This document shows positions 52,796 through 64,000 of a DNA stretch of 64,000 bases, piece by piece; position 1 is the stretch's first letter; each line of letters begins with the position of its first letter. The position numbers and the translations under genes were made by a program. The notes beneath the pieces are model-generated. The model was not told the DNA's origin and ran no database searches. It saw only the letters and a list, made by a program, of their open reading frames with translations. The DNA is taken from contig JACGCM010000337.1 of NCBI GenBank assembly GCA_014058105.1, forward strand, positions 59,831 to 123,830, in the 5' to 3' direction. The stretch is from Kingdonia uniflora (taxonomy: Eukaryota > Streptophyta > Magnoliopsida > Ranunculales > Circaeasteraceae).

Positions 52796-54450
52796 GTCTT
52801 CTTGATAATCTCCCTTGGGTCCTTATTGTGCTATTGTAAAAAATCTTTCATTCTGATCAAAACGTTTTTCAAAGGTTGGGTCCCCCATGTCTCCCATCCC
52901 TTCACTCGCAAGTGCCTTCTTCAATGATTAACGTTAAACCTTCTGTAACAACAACAACTAGATATTAGAGTAGACACTAATAGGTGCATCACCAAAGCTT
53001 ATCTATAATGACATGGCATGGAGTAACATAAGTACAAGAGTTAGGAATATGTCATACCTATTAATTGTTATTTACTTCTAAAAACTTCTTCATTTCTTCA
53101 GCATTAACCAACTTCTAACGCTGAAAAAAAAACTCCAACATTAGGATTAACAGTGAAATAAACATTTCATGAAATAAATATGGAGAGGGGGGCTTACAAG
53201 ATCATTAGTTTCCTCCGTAAATCTCGCAGCTTCTTTTTTGTACTTGGATGTCCAGTTCCATATCTGTTCCAAAAACATAAAGGAGATGAGCATCCAGTTC
53301 AGGTATTTGTGATTTGACAGTCAATTATTGCTGATTTTGACAATACTATGTTGTCTAACCAAAGACAAATTGTCGAGTGTGAACTAAATCAACAATTACT
53401 TCAGTTGTTATTGTCGATACATTAGTTAATTCAATAATATTTACGCATCACTGTTACCACAACCAAACAAATATTGACCAAGGAACACAAGTTGAATGGA
53501 ACATCTGATTATCCCTAACATATAACATACAAAATACTCAAGTGCTTTACAAAATTAAACTTAAATAAAGTCAATACTATCAAACCTAGCCAAGACATAT
53601 TCCATTCACTTTTGGATAATCAAACACAAACTCCAATTCACTAACTAAAACTAATATCATTCATTTTGAATGACTTACAAAATCTTCTTTCACAATCAAC
53701 TTCTTCTTAAGTTCCTCATGCGCAGATAACAAGTCATCATACTTCTTTGCTAGGTTTATGTCTGTCATAGGCTTATGTGATTAGAGAATAGTTAGAAGTT
53801 CAAAACACGCAACTCAAGAAAAATGTTACCATAGTTAGAAATAATATAGCCACTAACCAATAGATCCCATACAAGTGTGGGTAAACTCACAGGTGTAGCT
53901 GGTGAAAGTTGTAAGTCTATCTGCTCCATCAAAAGGGCATTGACCGCTTTTAGTGGCTCATTATCTTTAGACTGTACACATTTTGTAACATAATTACACC
54001 ACATGCAAGAATAATTAATGGACCCCAATAAGTAATTATCTTATACACTACATTACCTTCTTATTCAACTCAACAAATAAGTTCTCATTACATTCTTCAA
54101 TGCCAGATTTTTGCCTTAGCTCTGTCTCCAAAATTACATTTTTTTTCTTGTAAATTCTTGTACTCCAATATCTACAAACAAAAATATTATTACGAACATC
54201 ATGGTTTGGAATAAAATAATCAATGGAGGGGATAATGATATATGCCTAAGACCTTACCTTCGCATCTAACTGCCCCGGTAGATCTGCGTATGCTAGTGCA
54301 TATTGCTCGTCAAGTACATGTTTTAGCTGCATGTCCTCCTTCATTTGATCAATGTTTTCACTCAGCAAATTACATTCACTTGTTTGAGGTTAAGATGAGA
54401 TAAAATAATTATTTTATAACCCAATTAAAACTGTACATGTGAACTTCAAA

Positions 54451-54624
54451 ATTGTCGACCCACTGGGGATTCGACAATTTTCTAATGTGTCTTACTATAT
54501 TATTGTCGATCTCGAAAATATTACATATAAATGAATTCACAAATAAATACCATAATTGTCGAGCTCGACAATATGATATATTTTTAACTTTACATATATC
54601 AAGATAATTGTCAAATTCGACAAT
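54451..54624. repeat. Palindromic repeat array 1 (52-bp period)
   Basis: Cores at 54451, 54503, 54555 and 54607 are spaced exactly 52 bp. The copy at 54555-54572 is the perfect palindrome ATTGTCGAGCTCGACAAT. The copy at 54607 is ATTGTCAAATTCGACAAT. The first has a spacer between the arms. It lies between exon-like frames of the PMD gene. Confidence 0.85.
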
Positions 54625-55662
54625 TAGATATAAGGATAACTGTGGATAAACACTAACATTAAGTTACATGTAGATAGTGAACAACAATATACTAGTTACT
54701 GGTATATGTTGGCTTAAGGAAGATAGTGAACAACAATAACTGTGGATAAACACTAACATTAATTGTGGATAAATAATGACCTTCTCTTTCAGGGCCTCTG
54801 CTAGCTTTATGTTGGCTTCTAACTCTTTATCTTCATCTTCCTTAAGCTTCTGAAGTTCGTCATTTAATGTTTTGATTTGTTTATCTAACCTGCAAGATTC
54901 AGCCCGTGTTGGCATGGTATCATGGGTATTTGGAGACAGAGTGGCATGCTCATTGAGCTACAATTTTGTGAACAGAATATTAGACAATAAATATTTGAAG
55001 CAAAAATGAAGGGAGTGAACAAAATATAAGGGAAGACATACTAACTGATGCATGATATTGTTCACTACCAGATTCATAGTGGTCTACGACAGCATCCTCA
55101 TTGACAGATGCTTCCTTCTTTCGATGAATTCTAAATATCCCAACGTCATCATCTGCAGTCAATTCAATGGTAATGGGACAGATCATCGTCCACGAGACAG
55201 TGGCAAACTACTCCAGTATCCCTCCATATAAACTGGAGGCCCCTCTCGTACCTTCCCCCCTTTTAGCTTCTTTATTCCCAATCCTTCCTTCTTCGCGGAG
55301 CGAAGAAGCAATCACCCACTCATACTTATGATTGTATTTCCTCGGCTCTTCTGAGATTCAAGGTTTGACACCTCTAGACACAAAGCTTTATGGGGATGCC
55401 TTGTTCCCATGAGAACTGTCGCATAACCCTATTTTGGTAGTAGGGCTGAGCATGGTCTGGACTTGCTAGTGCACCATAAAAATAGGTGATCTCCTTGAAA
55501 ACCATGTGCAAAATCCATTTTATCTCTATATGGGTCCCATACAACCTACATAGAAAAATGAGCCAAATGTATTATGTAAGAACAAAAAAAGAGAAGGGAA
55601 AGGCATCTAAATAAAAACATACATTAAATTGTTTACCCAGTAGTTCTACAGTATTTAACTAT

Positions 55663-55882
55663 ATTGTCGATTTCGACAATATAATATATGCATAACTCAA
55701 TTGGAATTGGAATTGTCAAACTCGACAATATTGTATATGCATAACTAGAACTACATTGCCATAATTGTCGAGCTCAACAATATTATATATGATAACTAGC
55801 TACATTGCCATAATTATCAAACTCGACAATATTATACATTGCCTGATCCATATACACTACCAATATTGTCGACTTCGACAAT
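55663..55882. repeat. Palindromic repeat array 2 (49-52 bp period)
   Basis: Five 18-bp cores start at 55663, 55712, 55764, 55813 and 55865. They vary around ATTGTCGANNTCGACAAT. AT-rich linkers contain CTACATTGCCATA in several units. The array lies in the PMD gene, just downstream of the mobile domain. Confidence 0.85.
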
Positions 55883-57538
55883 ATGTACATATGGTTGTGT
55901 ATGTAAGTATATAACAGTGACAATAGACCTTTGTCTAATACCAAAAAATTATGGGATAGTTCATCTAATAACTTACATCATCGACTTTGTATTTGTCCAA
56001 TGTTTCCCTAAACTTTAGTAAGTCGGACCATCGTATTTATCCGTAAACAGATTCGCCCCATTTCTAACAGTACAGTGCTCATATTGGTCGGAATCCATCT
56101 CTATCGGTATCCCAGCAAACTTTGGGAAATGTGCAAAGATCCACGACTACTGTATATAGATAAACAAAATTAAATTAGTAAAGGATAGGTTCATGCATAT
56201 GTATCAAAATTAGTAGTAAAGAGTACGGGAATAACCTTGAGTAGCATGGTATAGCATGCAAATTGTCTCCCTCATCTCGAGATGCTGCACCGAGATTATG
56301 ACATGTGCGCCAGAACTGCTGACCTCATGACCACTTCTTTGCCACTATGTCCTTGGCAAACAAGTTCAGATACCGTGCGCTGACATCAGTACCCTTTTTC
56401 GTGGGGCATAAAAGGAACCAAGTACATATAACATGTATGCATGAGCAATAGACCTGGCTATTAACCCCTTTTTCTTGGCTCGCAGCAATACCGTCACTAA
56501 GAACCTTCTCTAATTTATAGGCATAATGTTCTCTTAGTTTTTCAGTGACAAAGAATTACCGCACCACCAGCTTTCAAAGCCTTGAATCCTTTTAAATCTA
56601 GCAAAAGATCTTCTAGAATACCTTGAGAAGCGCAGGGAATCCCCAAGTCCTGCCAATTACAGTGGTATCACCATCTGTACCAAAGCCAATCAGTTGTTCC
56701 ACATCCCAAAGTTGGAGTCATTTCCCCCCATGAAGGGGAAACTATTAGTTTCTAGCTGCCAACATCGGCAAAAAGCAGAAGTAAGGCCAGAGTTATAAGA
56801 ATCATATAATATGGCCCCAATTCTATCTAAACCCTTCAACATAACTAAATTTTGGACCATTTGTAGTTCCTTTGTAAGATCCCATGTTGATGGTGATGGT
56901 GGATACGAAGGCACGCCTTCTCTTGAACAATAACATCGATTAGGTCAAAAAAATGAGTGATTTCCAAATAAAATTTAACAAATAATGGGAATAACAAATA
57001 TTAATTAAGTATTATACCTGCCCTAACGCGATCGACCTCGCCTATAGATCTTAAAGCTCTGAGCAAACTAGTATCAATTGGACCAACCTCTTCGTTGTTT
57101 GCAGCCCCCTCGCCTTCACAATTACCCTCAACACTACGCTCACAATTCTCTCCAGTACTATTATATTAGCATCACAATCTGTTGGGAGCGTTGGTTGAGC
57201 TCCCAAAGTAGCTCGGGCTGACTCACTCTGAATTTGAGAACCGCCAGTCACCCAAACCTCATCACCATCTTCAATGTGAGCTTCACTGTGTTCAGAAACA
57301 CCATCATTTGTAGTTTCAAAGTTAGGAGGGGATTGTTCAACAGTGTTTAGAGGGGCCATTGTTGTCTTCTAAATAGTTTTTTCTTTCTCTTATATGTAAC
57401 TAGATCTCCAAAGTCTGGGTATTCCGGGTCTGCTCTATCCAACTCTTTCTTTCTTCTATTGGAAGTCGTAGGAGACACTTTCTCTTCATTGTGTACATGT
57501 ACACAATTTTATAGAATTAGTCTAAGTCTCAGTGTAAT

Positions 57539-57787
57539 ATTATCGAAATCGACAATATATGTACTTGGTAATTGTCAAAATCGACAATGTATATAGCAAT
57601 GCTTTGTACATTATCATAATTGTCGAGCTCGACATATTTTGTTTCATAACTTTAATTACACTTGATAAATATCGATTATGATAATTTCTATTTTCTATAA
57701 GTCCAATTTCACAGTTAAATTGTCGAATTCAACAATACTATATTTTCATAACTCTAATCCAATTACCATATTGTCGAATTCGACAAT
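57539..57787. repeat. Palindromic repeat array 3, 5' of the PMD gene
   Basis: Cores start at 57539, 57571, 57619, 57719 and 57770. The last is the perfect palindrome ATTGTCGAATTCGACAAT. The array sits 180-430 bp upstream of the PMD start codon, where a promoter would be. Confidence 0.85.
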
Positions 57788-58917
57788 TTACTCATCAATG
57801 CATAGAGGGGACATGGGCTAGGGGTACAAGCACAGAGGGGAACGAAATTTCTAATTTTGATTGTAAATGAACTATAATTATTGGGGAATATTGGGATATT
57901 GTCAAGGTATAACAGAAAATTCCAATACCTTCAAATAGACGCCAATTTTCACTTTCTTTCTGTTCTCCAATATTCGGGACCCCAATATTCAACGCAACAG
58001 CAAACCTTTAATTATTCCTTCCCTTAAAGAGAAATTCCAAAAAAAAACTCTCTCCCCTGTCTCTAACGATGAGTATAACAGAGAGAAACTGTTCGAGAGA
58101 GATAATGGTTTGGTAAAAATGGAGAGAGAAACTACTCAACAGAGAGAAAGAGATTTAAGAGAGGGAATTTAGGAAGGTTTAGGAAATTCAAATTACACTC
58201 TAATGGTAATATAACAGAGTTGGTTTGTAAGAGAGAGAGAAGAAGGTGGTTGTAAGAGAGAGAGGGGGAAAGACAACAATGTGATGTTTCAAATCTTTGT
58301 AAGAGAGTCAACAATGTGACGGCTGACATAGAGAAGTGGGGCAGGATGGACCAAAATATTTTCCACCTCATTTCCTATATAGCAAATCACTAGTTTTGAG
58401 AACCATTTATCTAATAGAGATAAGTGGTTGGTATTGAGTGAGATTTGAGTGTCTCTAAATCCTCTCCCAAATTTGAAAACTCAATCTTTTCCAAAAACCA
58501 ACTCAAGTTTCTTCCACAGTGCATTAACAAACAAAAAGAAATCAAACAAGATGTCTGATTTTTTTTCCCGAAAAACAACAACCATCTAATGCCTAAGACT
58601 TGGCGCTTGCTTGATTATTATTTTTCTCTTACAAAAAAACCCCCTTTAAATTAGACTTGGCGCCTAACTTTAAACGCTGTTTGCAAACTCAAAGATCCAA
58701 ATTTTAAACTACAGAACATCTTTATTTCTGCAGGTTCAAAATTTAAATCCAACCCAATCTAATCTGCCTTGTCTTCACTGTATATCGATGATAGAGACCA
58801 ACATTGGTCCAAGTTAATAATGTAACTGGATCGGACAAATATGTTTCAAGATGGGTGGGAACGCTACAGAAGGAAAAATCAATCATACACGATAATTTAC
58901 TTTTGTGATTAATCACA
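57788..58917 (-). other. Intergenic region upstream of the PMD gene
   Basis: It contains GAGA/CTCT-rich stretches (58080-58270) and otherwise AT-rich sequence. A minus-strand frame at 58132-58371 is low complexity over the GAGA tract. No gene is recognised. Confidence 0.5.
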
Positions 58918-59420
58918 TTTTTTAGACCTTAATATCCTTCCACCGTGAGTCCATATAATAAGAATCATTATTTTGTGCCCACTTAAAGAAAGTGATCTTC
59001 CTCCACGGTCGTCAACCTCTAACTTCAAAACACCATCCATGAAAACCTTTACTTTTCCACCATCAACATCATGAATAACGTTTAACCGAAACCACTTATC
59101 ATAGATATATGGGTCAAGAACTTTTGTTTGATAGTACATAAGCGAGCTGTCATACCCAGACGAGCAGTCGTATCCCTGAGAAGAGAAATTGCAAGCATAC
59201 AAACAAATTGGCGAGGGACACATTTCATACTTGCTTAACTGTAACAAAATTAGAGACTTACTCGAATACAAACTTCCGTGGTTTAGTTTTGCTTATCATA
59301 GAATGGGGTCCGTAGAAAACACACCCAGAGCTTGTGAACACCATCAATGAAACTATATCTCTAGCTCTCTACAATGTCATACGGTCTCTGGATTTCAATG
59401 TTTGAGTTGTTAAGCAGAAA
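58918..59420 (-). pseudogene. Citrate-binding-protein-like gene (alginate lyase 2 family), broken
   Basis: Two exon-like blocks. The first, about 59420-59262, encodes NNSNIEIQRPYDIVES, then RYSFIDGVHKLWV. The second, about 59178-58918, follows an AG at TTCTCTTCTCAG and encodes SSLMYYQTKVLDPYIYDKWF, NVIHDVDGGKVKVFMDGVLK and, in another frame, FKWAQNNDSYYMDSRWKDIK with a stop at 58920-58918. This is the C-terminal half of the plant citrate-binding-protein family, which folds as a jelly-roll and is usually vacuolar. At least one in-frame stop and two frame changes are present. The N-terminal part is absent. Confidence 0.75.
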
Positions 59421-59641
59421 ATTAGGGTTATAAGTAACAAAGGCAAATATTTATCTCAGGCAAATATTTCAATGTTCAATGTCATACAACCGAAGAAGAG
59501 AGATCTACTTCCACGTAAAATATTTCATTTATTTGCCACACATCATACACCATACAAGAGAACCATAAATTAAAGAATGGAGGATCAGAGAAACTGACCT
59601 AAAGAATGTAAAATCTTTACTGTACAAGTTACAACACATTA

Positions 59642-61388
59642 CTAGAAGAATGCTATTATGATGAACAAGGAAGACAACACCATTCCCAATGACCAGAAAG
59701 AACCTCTGCAGAGGATACGAACGGTCTCTTCTTCAACGATTTCGATAGGAAGTGGCGTCTCTAGAGGTAAATGCCGGTGAAAAGCATCAACGGCAGCTGC
59801 AACGCCATCTTCGTTTTCTATCTTTTTGGCTAGCTCAATTGCTCGTTCCTTTACCTGGAAATATTCCACTCATTAATAACAATTAAGAAGTGTCAAAATA
59901 GGATAATTCACGGCGAGGAAGGATTTTCATCTCCTCATAGAAGAAACATGCACCTAAACTTACCTCTGGTTGGCATAAATCTTATAGCATTTGAAAGACC
60001 TTCCACACTGAGCTCTGATATGGGTATTTGTTTAGGTCCAAGTCTTATTTGGTGAATTCTTTCACCCAGAAAAATTGGTCCCCGAAAACGGTATAATGGT
60101 AGTTGGACACTGGGTTGTTGGAGATTACAAGATGAAGCCATTCATGAGTACATAATCTTATAAAAACACCAAAAGGCAAGTGAGAAACATCCAAGAAAGA
60201 AAATTACCCCGCTCTCAGTCCCGTGGCCATCGTCCCAGCGCCACCATGATGAACCTGCAGTCAAGTTTCCATGTAAGCAGTCAAATTTAAATAACCATTT
60301 TGTGCTTAACTTCTTTAGTTGATATTACATTTCATAATTTCACAATAATACATATCCCCTAGGGCATGAAACAAGGAACTCACCACTGCAGCACAATGAG
60401 GAAATAGCCAATCATGAGGATAATCCTCAAGAAAAAAACATTTTAGGAACTTCTGGAACTGCAAATTAGCTAGAGACTCCGTTAGAAGACATTTTGACAA
60501 AAGTATTATACGCATCTAAGCAACAAAGAAAAAAGAATGTTTAGGATACTCGAGAGAAAAAATATAGGCCAATTCAAGGGCCTAGCTAGATGTGAAACGC
60601 ATCTGGTCAAGGGCCTTTAGTTCAGGTAAATAAAAAAGAAACACTGTACACTGTACTAAGAACATAAAGCTCTAGATGTGAACACGAGACGAACAAATAC
60701 TATAGGATGTTGATTGCCAAACTTAAAGCAGAATAAATTAAGTAAACTAGACCTGGTATCAATTAAAGCTCACATTCATAAATAGTAGCAAGCTTATTGG
60801 CAAGTTACGAACAAAAAGCATTCCAGTTTAATGAAGAGCTAATTGGGTAAATAACCTAAGCTTTCCCTCCTCCCACACAAGACAACCCAATTTTGTAAGC
60901 AGACAGTTGTTTTGCTACATCAAAAACAAAAGAACATTTGAATGAAAAAAGAAAAAATGCTTACTTATTCCAAGATCTCCCCACCCTCTGTCAAGTATTC
61001 CCCTTTGTCCTGTATCTTTTAAGGCCTCCAAATAATATTCGTAGTCTTCTTAGAATTTTCAAGGCTGAAGAAAAGAAATGGAACAGGTGTCGATTACAAT
61101 TAACTTTAGAAAAACCAAGATAGGGGGACGTGCAAATAAAGCAAATGGGAAAGCCTCGGTAATTAATGTTATTAAGATAAGAACAAAACAAAATATATGC
61201 AATGCAACTACAGTACGCTCATCCATAAGGTCAATGACAGTTTGAAAAAGACTATTACCATGCTTCCAAATCGACATATATAGGCTTTTGGTCCGTCTTG
61301 AATCCATTCTATAAACTCTTCTGAGGGCTTATACTTTGCTCCAAGATTCCAAAAACAAAACCAACAACATCAACTAAGGGCCCCCAAT
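59642..61388 (-). CDS. Sterol 3-beta-glucosyltransferase, UGT80B type, 3' exons (frame-damaged)
   Basis: Exons of about 61388-61259, 61064-60965, 60458-60384, 60254-60208, 60109-59964 and 59854-59642 run to a stop at 59644-59642. They encode GPLVDVVG and EEFIEWI, then ALKDTGQRGILDRGWGDLG, EDYPHDWLFPHCAAV, HHGGAGTMATGLRAG, CPTTIIPF with GPKQIPISELSVEGLSNAIR, and KIENEDGVAAAVDAFHRHLP. HHGGAGT and the preceding W/H-rich stretch form the UDP-sugar-binding box. The enzyme glucosylates membrane sterols using UDP-glucose. Nearly every exon needs one or two single-base corrections at homopolymers to read through. The 5' part is missing from the window or displaced by the gypsy element beyond 61.4 kb. 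Confidence 0.8.
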
Positions 61389-62089
61389 CTGCACAAGTAA
61401 ATTAGAACAAGTTATTGAAACCAATGAGAAGCTTGTCTACATAACCCACCACTTCTCTTGCTAGATGGACATTCTAAGTGTATTACACGACTTCACTAAA
61501 CAATGAATCGAGAATCTCTGATATCCTTCTCACGGAGAATGGCCCAGTTGCGAAAATGAAGAGTTACACCATCCTGGCCCGTTCCTTGTCAGCCCCACAG
61601 CAGATAACTAACAAGGAAAAATAGCTACCAATCCCTGGTAGAGTTAAGCTAGTGTAAACTGATTACGCGGAAGCCAAATAATCATGAAGAACACTTTACT
61701 ACATTCAATTGGGAAGAGAAATAAGTTCTGAGGAACCCTAATTTTACTTTATTAGAACTTTCTTAATACACAAAAACTAACTAAAAAGATGACACCACCT
61801 CTCCCTTTATGACCTAGGTTTCCCTAAGTTCACTCCTACTATACTCCCCTAACCAATCCAATTAGGAACTAACCTAAAAAAGAAAAACTGCTAATACCCA
61901 CATGGTCTTCTCCAATAGAGCATAAGTTAAAGCATAACATAGGTCAAACAGGTGGGTAGACGACCCTATAAGGGGCGTGCCCCGTCCGGAGCCTCTCTTA
62001 TAGAATAAAAAAGAGAGAGGCCACTACTGTGAGAAACGTCCCGTCTAGAGATGTGCTACATCAAAACCCTCCCTCTGCTGAAGAATTCG

Positions 62090-62420
62090 ACCACGAATTT
62101 AACCGATCGGTGTAATCAGAAAATAGACCCGAATTCCTCTGTGAGAATATGCCTCCGATATCCATGACTCCTCTGAATCAGGCTTGCCCAACCAATGCAC
62201 TTTGTACATATGAATACCCCCTCTCTTGGCATTCATTGTAATCATCCTAAAACAGTTGTCAATACGGTCAAACTCTGTTGCTGAGAAAGAGAATCGGTAA
62301 AGCAATAGCCGGCACGTGATCACCACAAAAAGAGAAAGGAGACTCACATTAAATCGTGAGAGCATTGCATATTCGTGGGAGGTCCAGCTCGTAAGCGTTC
62401 TCCCCAATACGTTGGATAAT
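62090..62420 (-). pseudogene. Chromodomain-like C-terminus of the gypsy element
   Basis: YKVHWLGKPDSEESW (about 62160-62204) matches the Y-x-V-x-W-x-G-x-x-x-x-E-x-S-W core of chromodomains fused to plant gypsy integrases, thought to guide integration to marked chromatin. The upstream linker is out of frame. Confidence 0.7.
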
Positions 62421-62559
62421 ATGAAAAGGAGCCGTTTGTCGAAGGGATAATTTGGAACCCACTCCGGAATAACGTTTTCTCAATATACAACATAACCACA
62501 TCGCCTAGCTGAAAACTGAGTCGACGACATGTATCGCCAGGGCCTTATAGGGAGCATAT

Positions 62560-63140
62560 GTCTCTCCCAAACGTGTACGTACACTCTAAGGGATACGTGT
62601 ATCAAAATAGCAAATTCTGCAGCAGAGGACGAAACTGGGACCGTCGGGGGTATAGGTGCCAAATCCAGAACTTATCCGGCGATCGCCCCTGGACAATATA
62701 AATGGAAACAATCCCATCGATCTGTGGACAGAATTGTTAAAAGCGGACTCTGCTTGAGTAAGGGCGAACACCCACTCCTTTGGGCTATCTGCAACGTGGC
62801 TCGTATAGGTTACCTAAACTTTGTTAATGACCTTTGTCTGTCCATCGGTTTGAGGATGATATGCTGTGGAAAACTGTAACTTGCAACGTAGATATCCCCA
62901 CCATGACCGCCAGAAATGACCCATGAAACGGACATCTCTATCCGAACGTGATTGACCGTGGAATACCAGTCAAACGAACAATCTCCCGAAAGTACATGTA
63001 AGCAACATGAGAGGCGTCATTTGTCCGAGAACATGGAATGAAAGTGCCATCTTGGAGAACCTGTCGACGACAACAACAACTGAATCAGGCCATCCGCTGT
63101 CATTGGTAACCCTGTTACAAATCATAGAGACGTCTCACCA
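62560..63140 (-). pseudogene. Integrase core and tail of the gypsy element
   Basis: Segments visible in different minus frames are [10 protein letters not shown] (about 63045-63075), SDRDVRF and then YHPQTDGQTK (about 62829-62858), ALTQAESAFNNSVHRSMGLF (about 62706-62765), and APIPPTVPVSSSAAEFAI. The first and second catalytic Asp regions are present. Many frame changes. Confidence 0.7.
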
Positions 63141-63147
63141 TGGGGTC

Positions 63148-63384
63148 TCAAGAATGGTTAAGGGTGTGAATAGGCCGGTGTTTTGCTAAGTCCCTTAGCT
63201 GTCTGACAAGTACAGCACCTCTGAATGAAGTGGTTGACATCCCGCCGCATGCTAGGCCAAAATATCTCTCTCGCATAGACGACCCGTCTTGGCCTCCAAA
63301 ATGACCCCCAAATCCCCCGTTATGTATCTCAGCTATGGACAAAATCTCGAACTGACGACGTAGGGATGCATAGTGTAGACTCAC
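63148..63384 (-). pseudogene. H2C2 zinc-binding segment before the integrase
   Basis: EIHNGGFGGHFGGQDG and RYFGLACGGMS correspond to the HxxxxxH and following segment. The CxxC pair near 63205 is altered. Basic tail. Confidence 0.55.
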
Positions 63385-63539
63385 GAAACAATCCCATCCA
63401 GTATAGAATATTCACCGCTCCCCTCCCTCCTGTGCAAGACAATTGCCAAAAACAGGACCGAAGAACTCATCTGTAGCATATAGATCATGTAATGTTTCAA
63501 CCCAAATATTGAAGCTCGGAAAGTAACGAGACCTCCTTG

Positions 63540-64000
63540 CGTCTAACTCAGACCATCTGCGACCGTGTTCTCTTTCCCTTGACATGCTGAGTACTGAACG
63601 TATAGTCTTGGAGAAAGTTTAACCACTTCGCCTGTCTATCAGAAGTGACCTACTACTGACTGTGCATATGGCGTAATGCATTATGGTCGGTGTGGAGAAT
63701 AAACTCCATGTGTACCAAATCGTGCCTCCAATGAGTTAGTGAGTGGACATGGAGTTAGTTTATCTCATTGTCCGGTAGCTCAGAAGTTCAAGTCAAAAGT
63801 GGAATAACGCATGTGGTGACCCGTACTTCGAGCGAAATACGCAACTGTCTTTCCCCCCCTTAGAAAGAATTGCCTCAATACCAGGTTTGCACGCATCTAT
63901 GTACATGGAACAACTGTGTTAAAGTGTCCGGTGCGCACAAACGGGAGCAAACGTCAATCTATCCTTATTCTTTGCAAAAGGCCGCAGCTACCCCGACGAA
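63540..64000 (-). pseudogene. RNase H of the gypsy element, partial
   Basis: KWLNFLQDYTFSTQHVKGKE followed by NTVADGL (about 63548-63630) is the end of the gypsy RNase H. Upstream, ARSTGHHMRYSTF and an acidic VAAAF region continue it to the window edge with stops. Confidence 0.65.

Larger units (their letters stand above)
52025..57359 (-). pseudogene. Plant mobile domain (PMD, aminotransferase-like) gene, multi-exon, broken
   Basis: The start is MAPLNTVEQSPPNFE at 57359. An acidic N-terminus ends near 57018 at a GT donor. At 56914-56200 the PMD motifs appear in successive frames: CRCWQLETNSFPF, GEMTPTLG, IGFGTDGDT, TKKGTDVSARYLNL, SAVLAHM and LGAASRDE. At 56110-55980 comes IEMDSDQYEHCTVRNG, and near 55540 WDPYRDKM. 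A coiled-coil region (54664-54915, KTLNDELQKLKEDEDKELEA) and further frames at 53792-54028, 52472-52795 and 52025-52237 follow. PMD proteins occur both as nuclear silencing-related host proteins (MAIN/MAIL1) and as transposon passengers. Frame changes and stops within exons suggest a pseudogene or faulty sequence. Exon borders are only partly resolved. Confidence 0.6.
61430..64000 (-). mobile_element. Ty3/gypsy (chromodomain-type) retrotransposon, 3' part, runs off the window
   Basis: On the minus strand, from right to left, I read RNase H, H2C2, integrase core, integrase tail and a chromodomain-like segment. A reverse polypurine tract (about 62062-62075) and a probable LTR follow, the LTR ending ...GCTACA at 62060 on the plus strand. 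The outer LTR border cannot be fixed, because no relative or target duplication is in the window. It lies roughly between 61430 and 61690. Confidence 0.75.

Noticed and set aside
54451..57787. CRISPR array
   Set aside because: Units are palindromic, linkers are similar to each other rather than unique, and the context is a plant gene.

Overview
This window is from a large, repeat-rich nuclear genome of a flowering plant, probably a eudicot. It is AT-rich and packed with Ty3/gypsy and Ty1/copia LTR retrotransposons. Host genes have GT-AG introns and plant-specific families (plant mobile domain, UGT80 sterol glucosyltransferase, citrate-binding protein). All four host genes recognised lie on the minus strand. 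I see no rRNA, tRNA, CRISPR or bacterial-style features.

Layout. 1-2534: 3' remnant of a Ty3/gypsy element with its 3' LTR. It is inserted in a non-autonomous, minus-strand copia-like element (LARD copy A). That same host element is split again by a 15.3-kb Tat-like Ty3/gypsy element (3455-18782, exact 5-bp target duplication ATACC). The Tat-like element carries about 8 kb of antisense, coiled-coil-rich reading frames after pol. LARD A resumes at 18783 and ends near 19960. 20464-46706: one four-exon gene for a sphingomyelin-synthase-like (PAP2_C-type) membrane protein. Its 26-kb span is mostly retrotransposon. Intron 3 holds a copia element (21331-28722, duplication ATTAA). Intron 1 holds LARD copy B (31279-34410, duplication CTCCT), which itself contains a solo gypsy LTR (31550-32101, duplication CAAAT). 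Intron 1 also holds a second copia element (35872-42177) bracketed by a 0.6-kb direct duplication of host sequence. 47136-51631: a short TAGGGCTG-ended, hAT-like element interrupted by a 3.66-kb CACTA element (47608-51264, duplication TAT) that carries spliced-looking exons. 52025-57359: a broken multi-exon plant mobile domain (PMD) gene. Its introns and 5' flank hold three arrays of a roughly 50-bp repeat built around an 18-bp palindrome. 58918-59420: broken citrate-binding-protein gene. 59642-61388: 3' exons of a UGT80B-type sterol glucosyltransferase. About 61.4-64.0 kb: a minus-strand Ty3/gypsy element running off the window.

The genes do not form a pathway in any sense the sequence shows. 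The theme is nested insertion: at least eight element insertions, five of them datable relative to one another by exact target duplications. Two signals go beyond ordinary transposon content: the palindrome arrays confined to the PMD locus, and the copia element bracketed by a direct host duplication that has the shape of an unequal exchange. A third point matters to any user. Conserved exons, especially UGT80, show one-base gains and losses mostly at homopolymer runs, so part of the apparent gene decay may be sequence error. I could not run alignments. Identities are judged by eye, and domain calls rest on motifs recognised in the translation.
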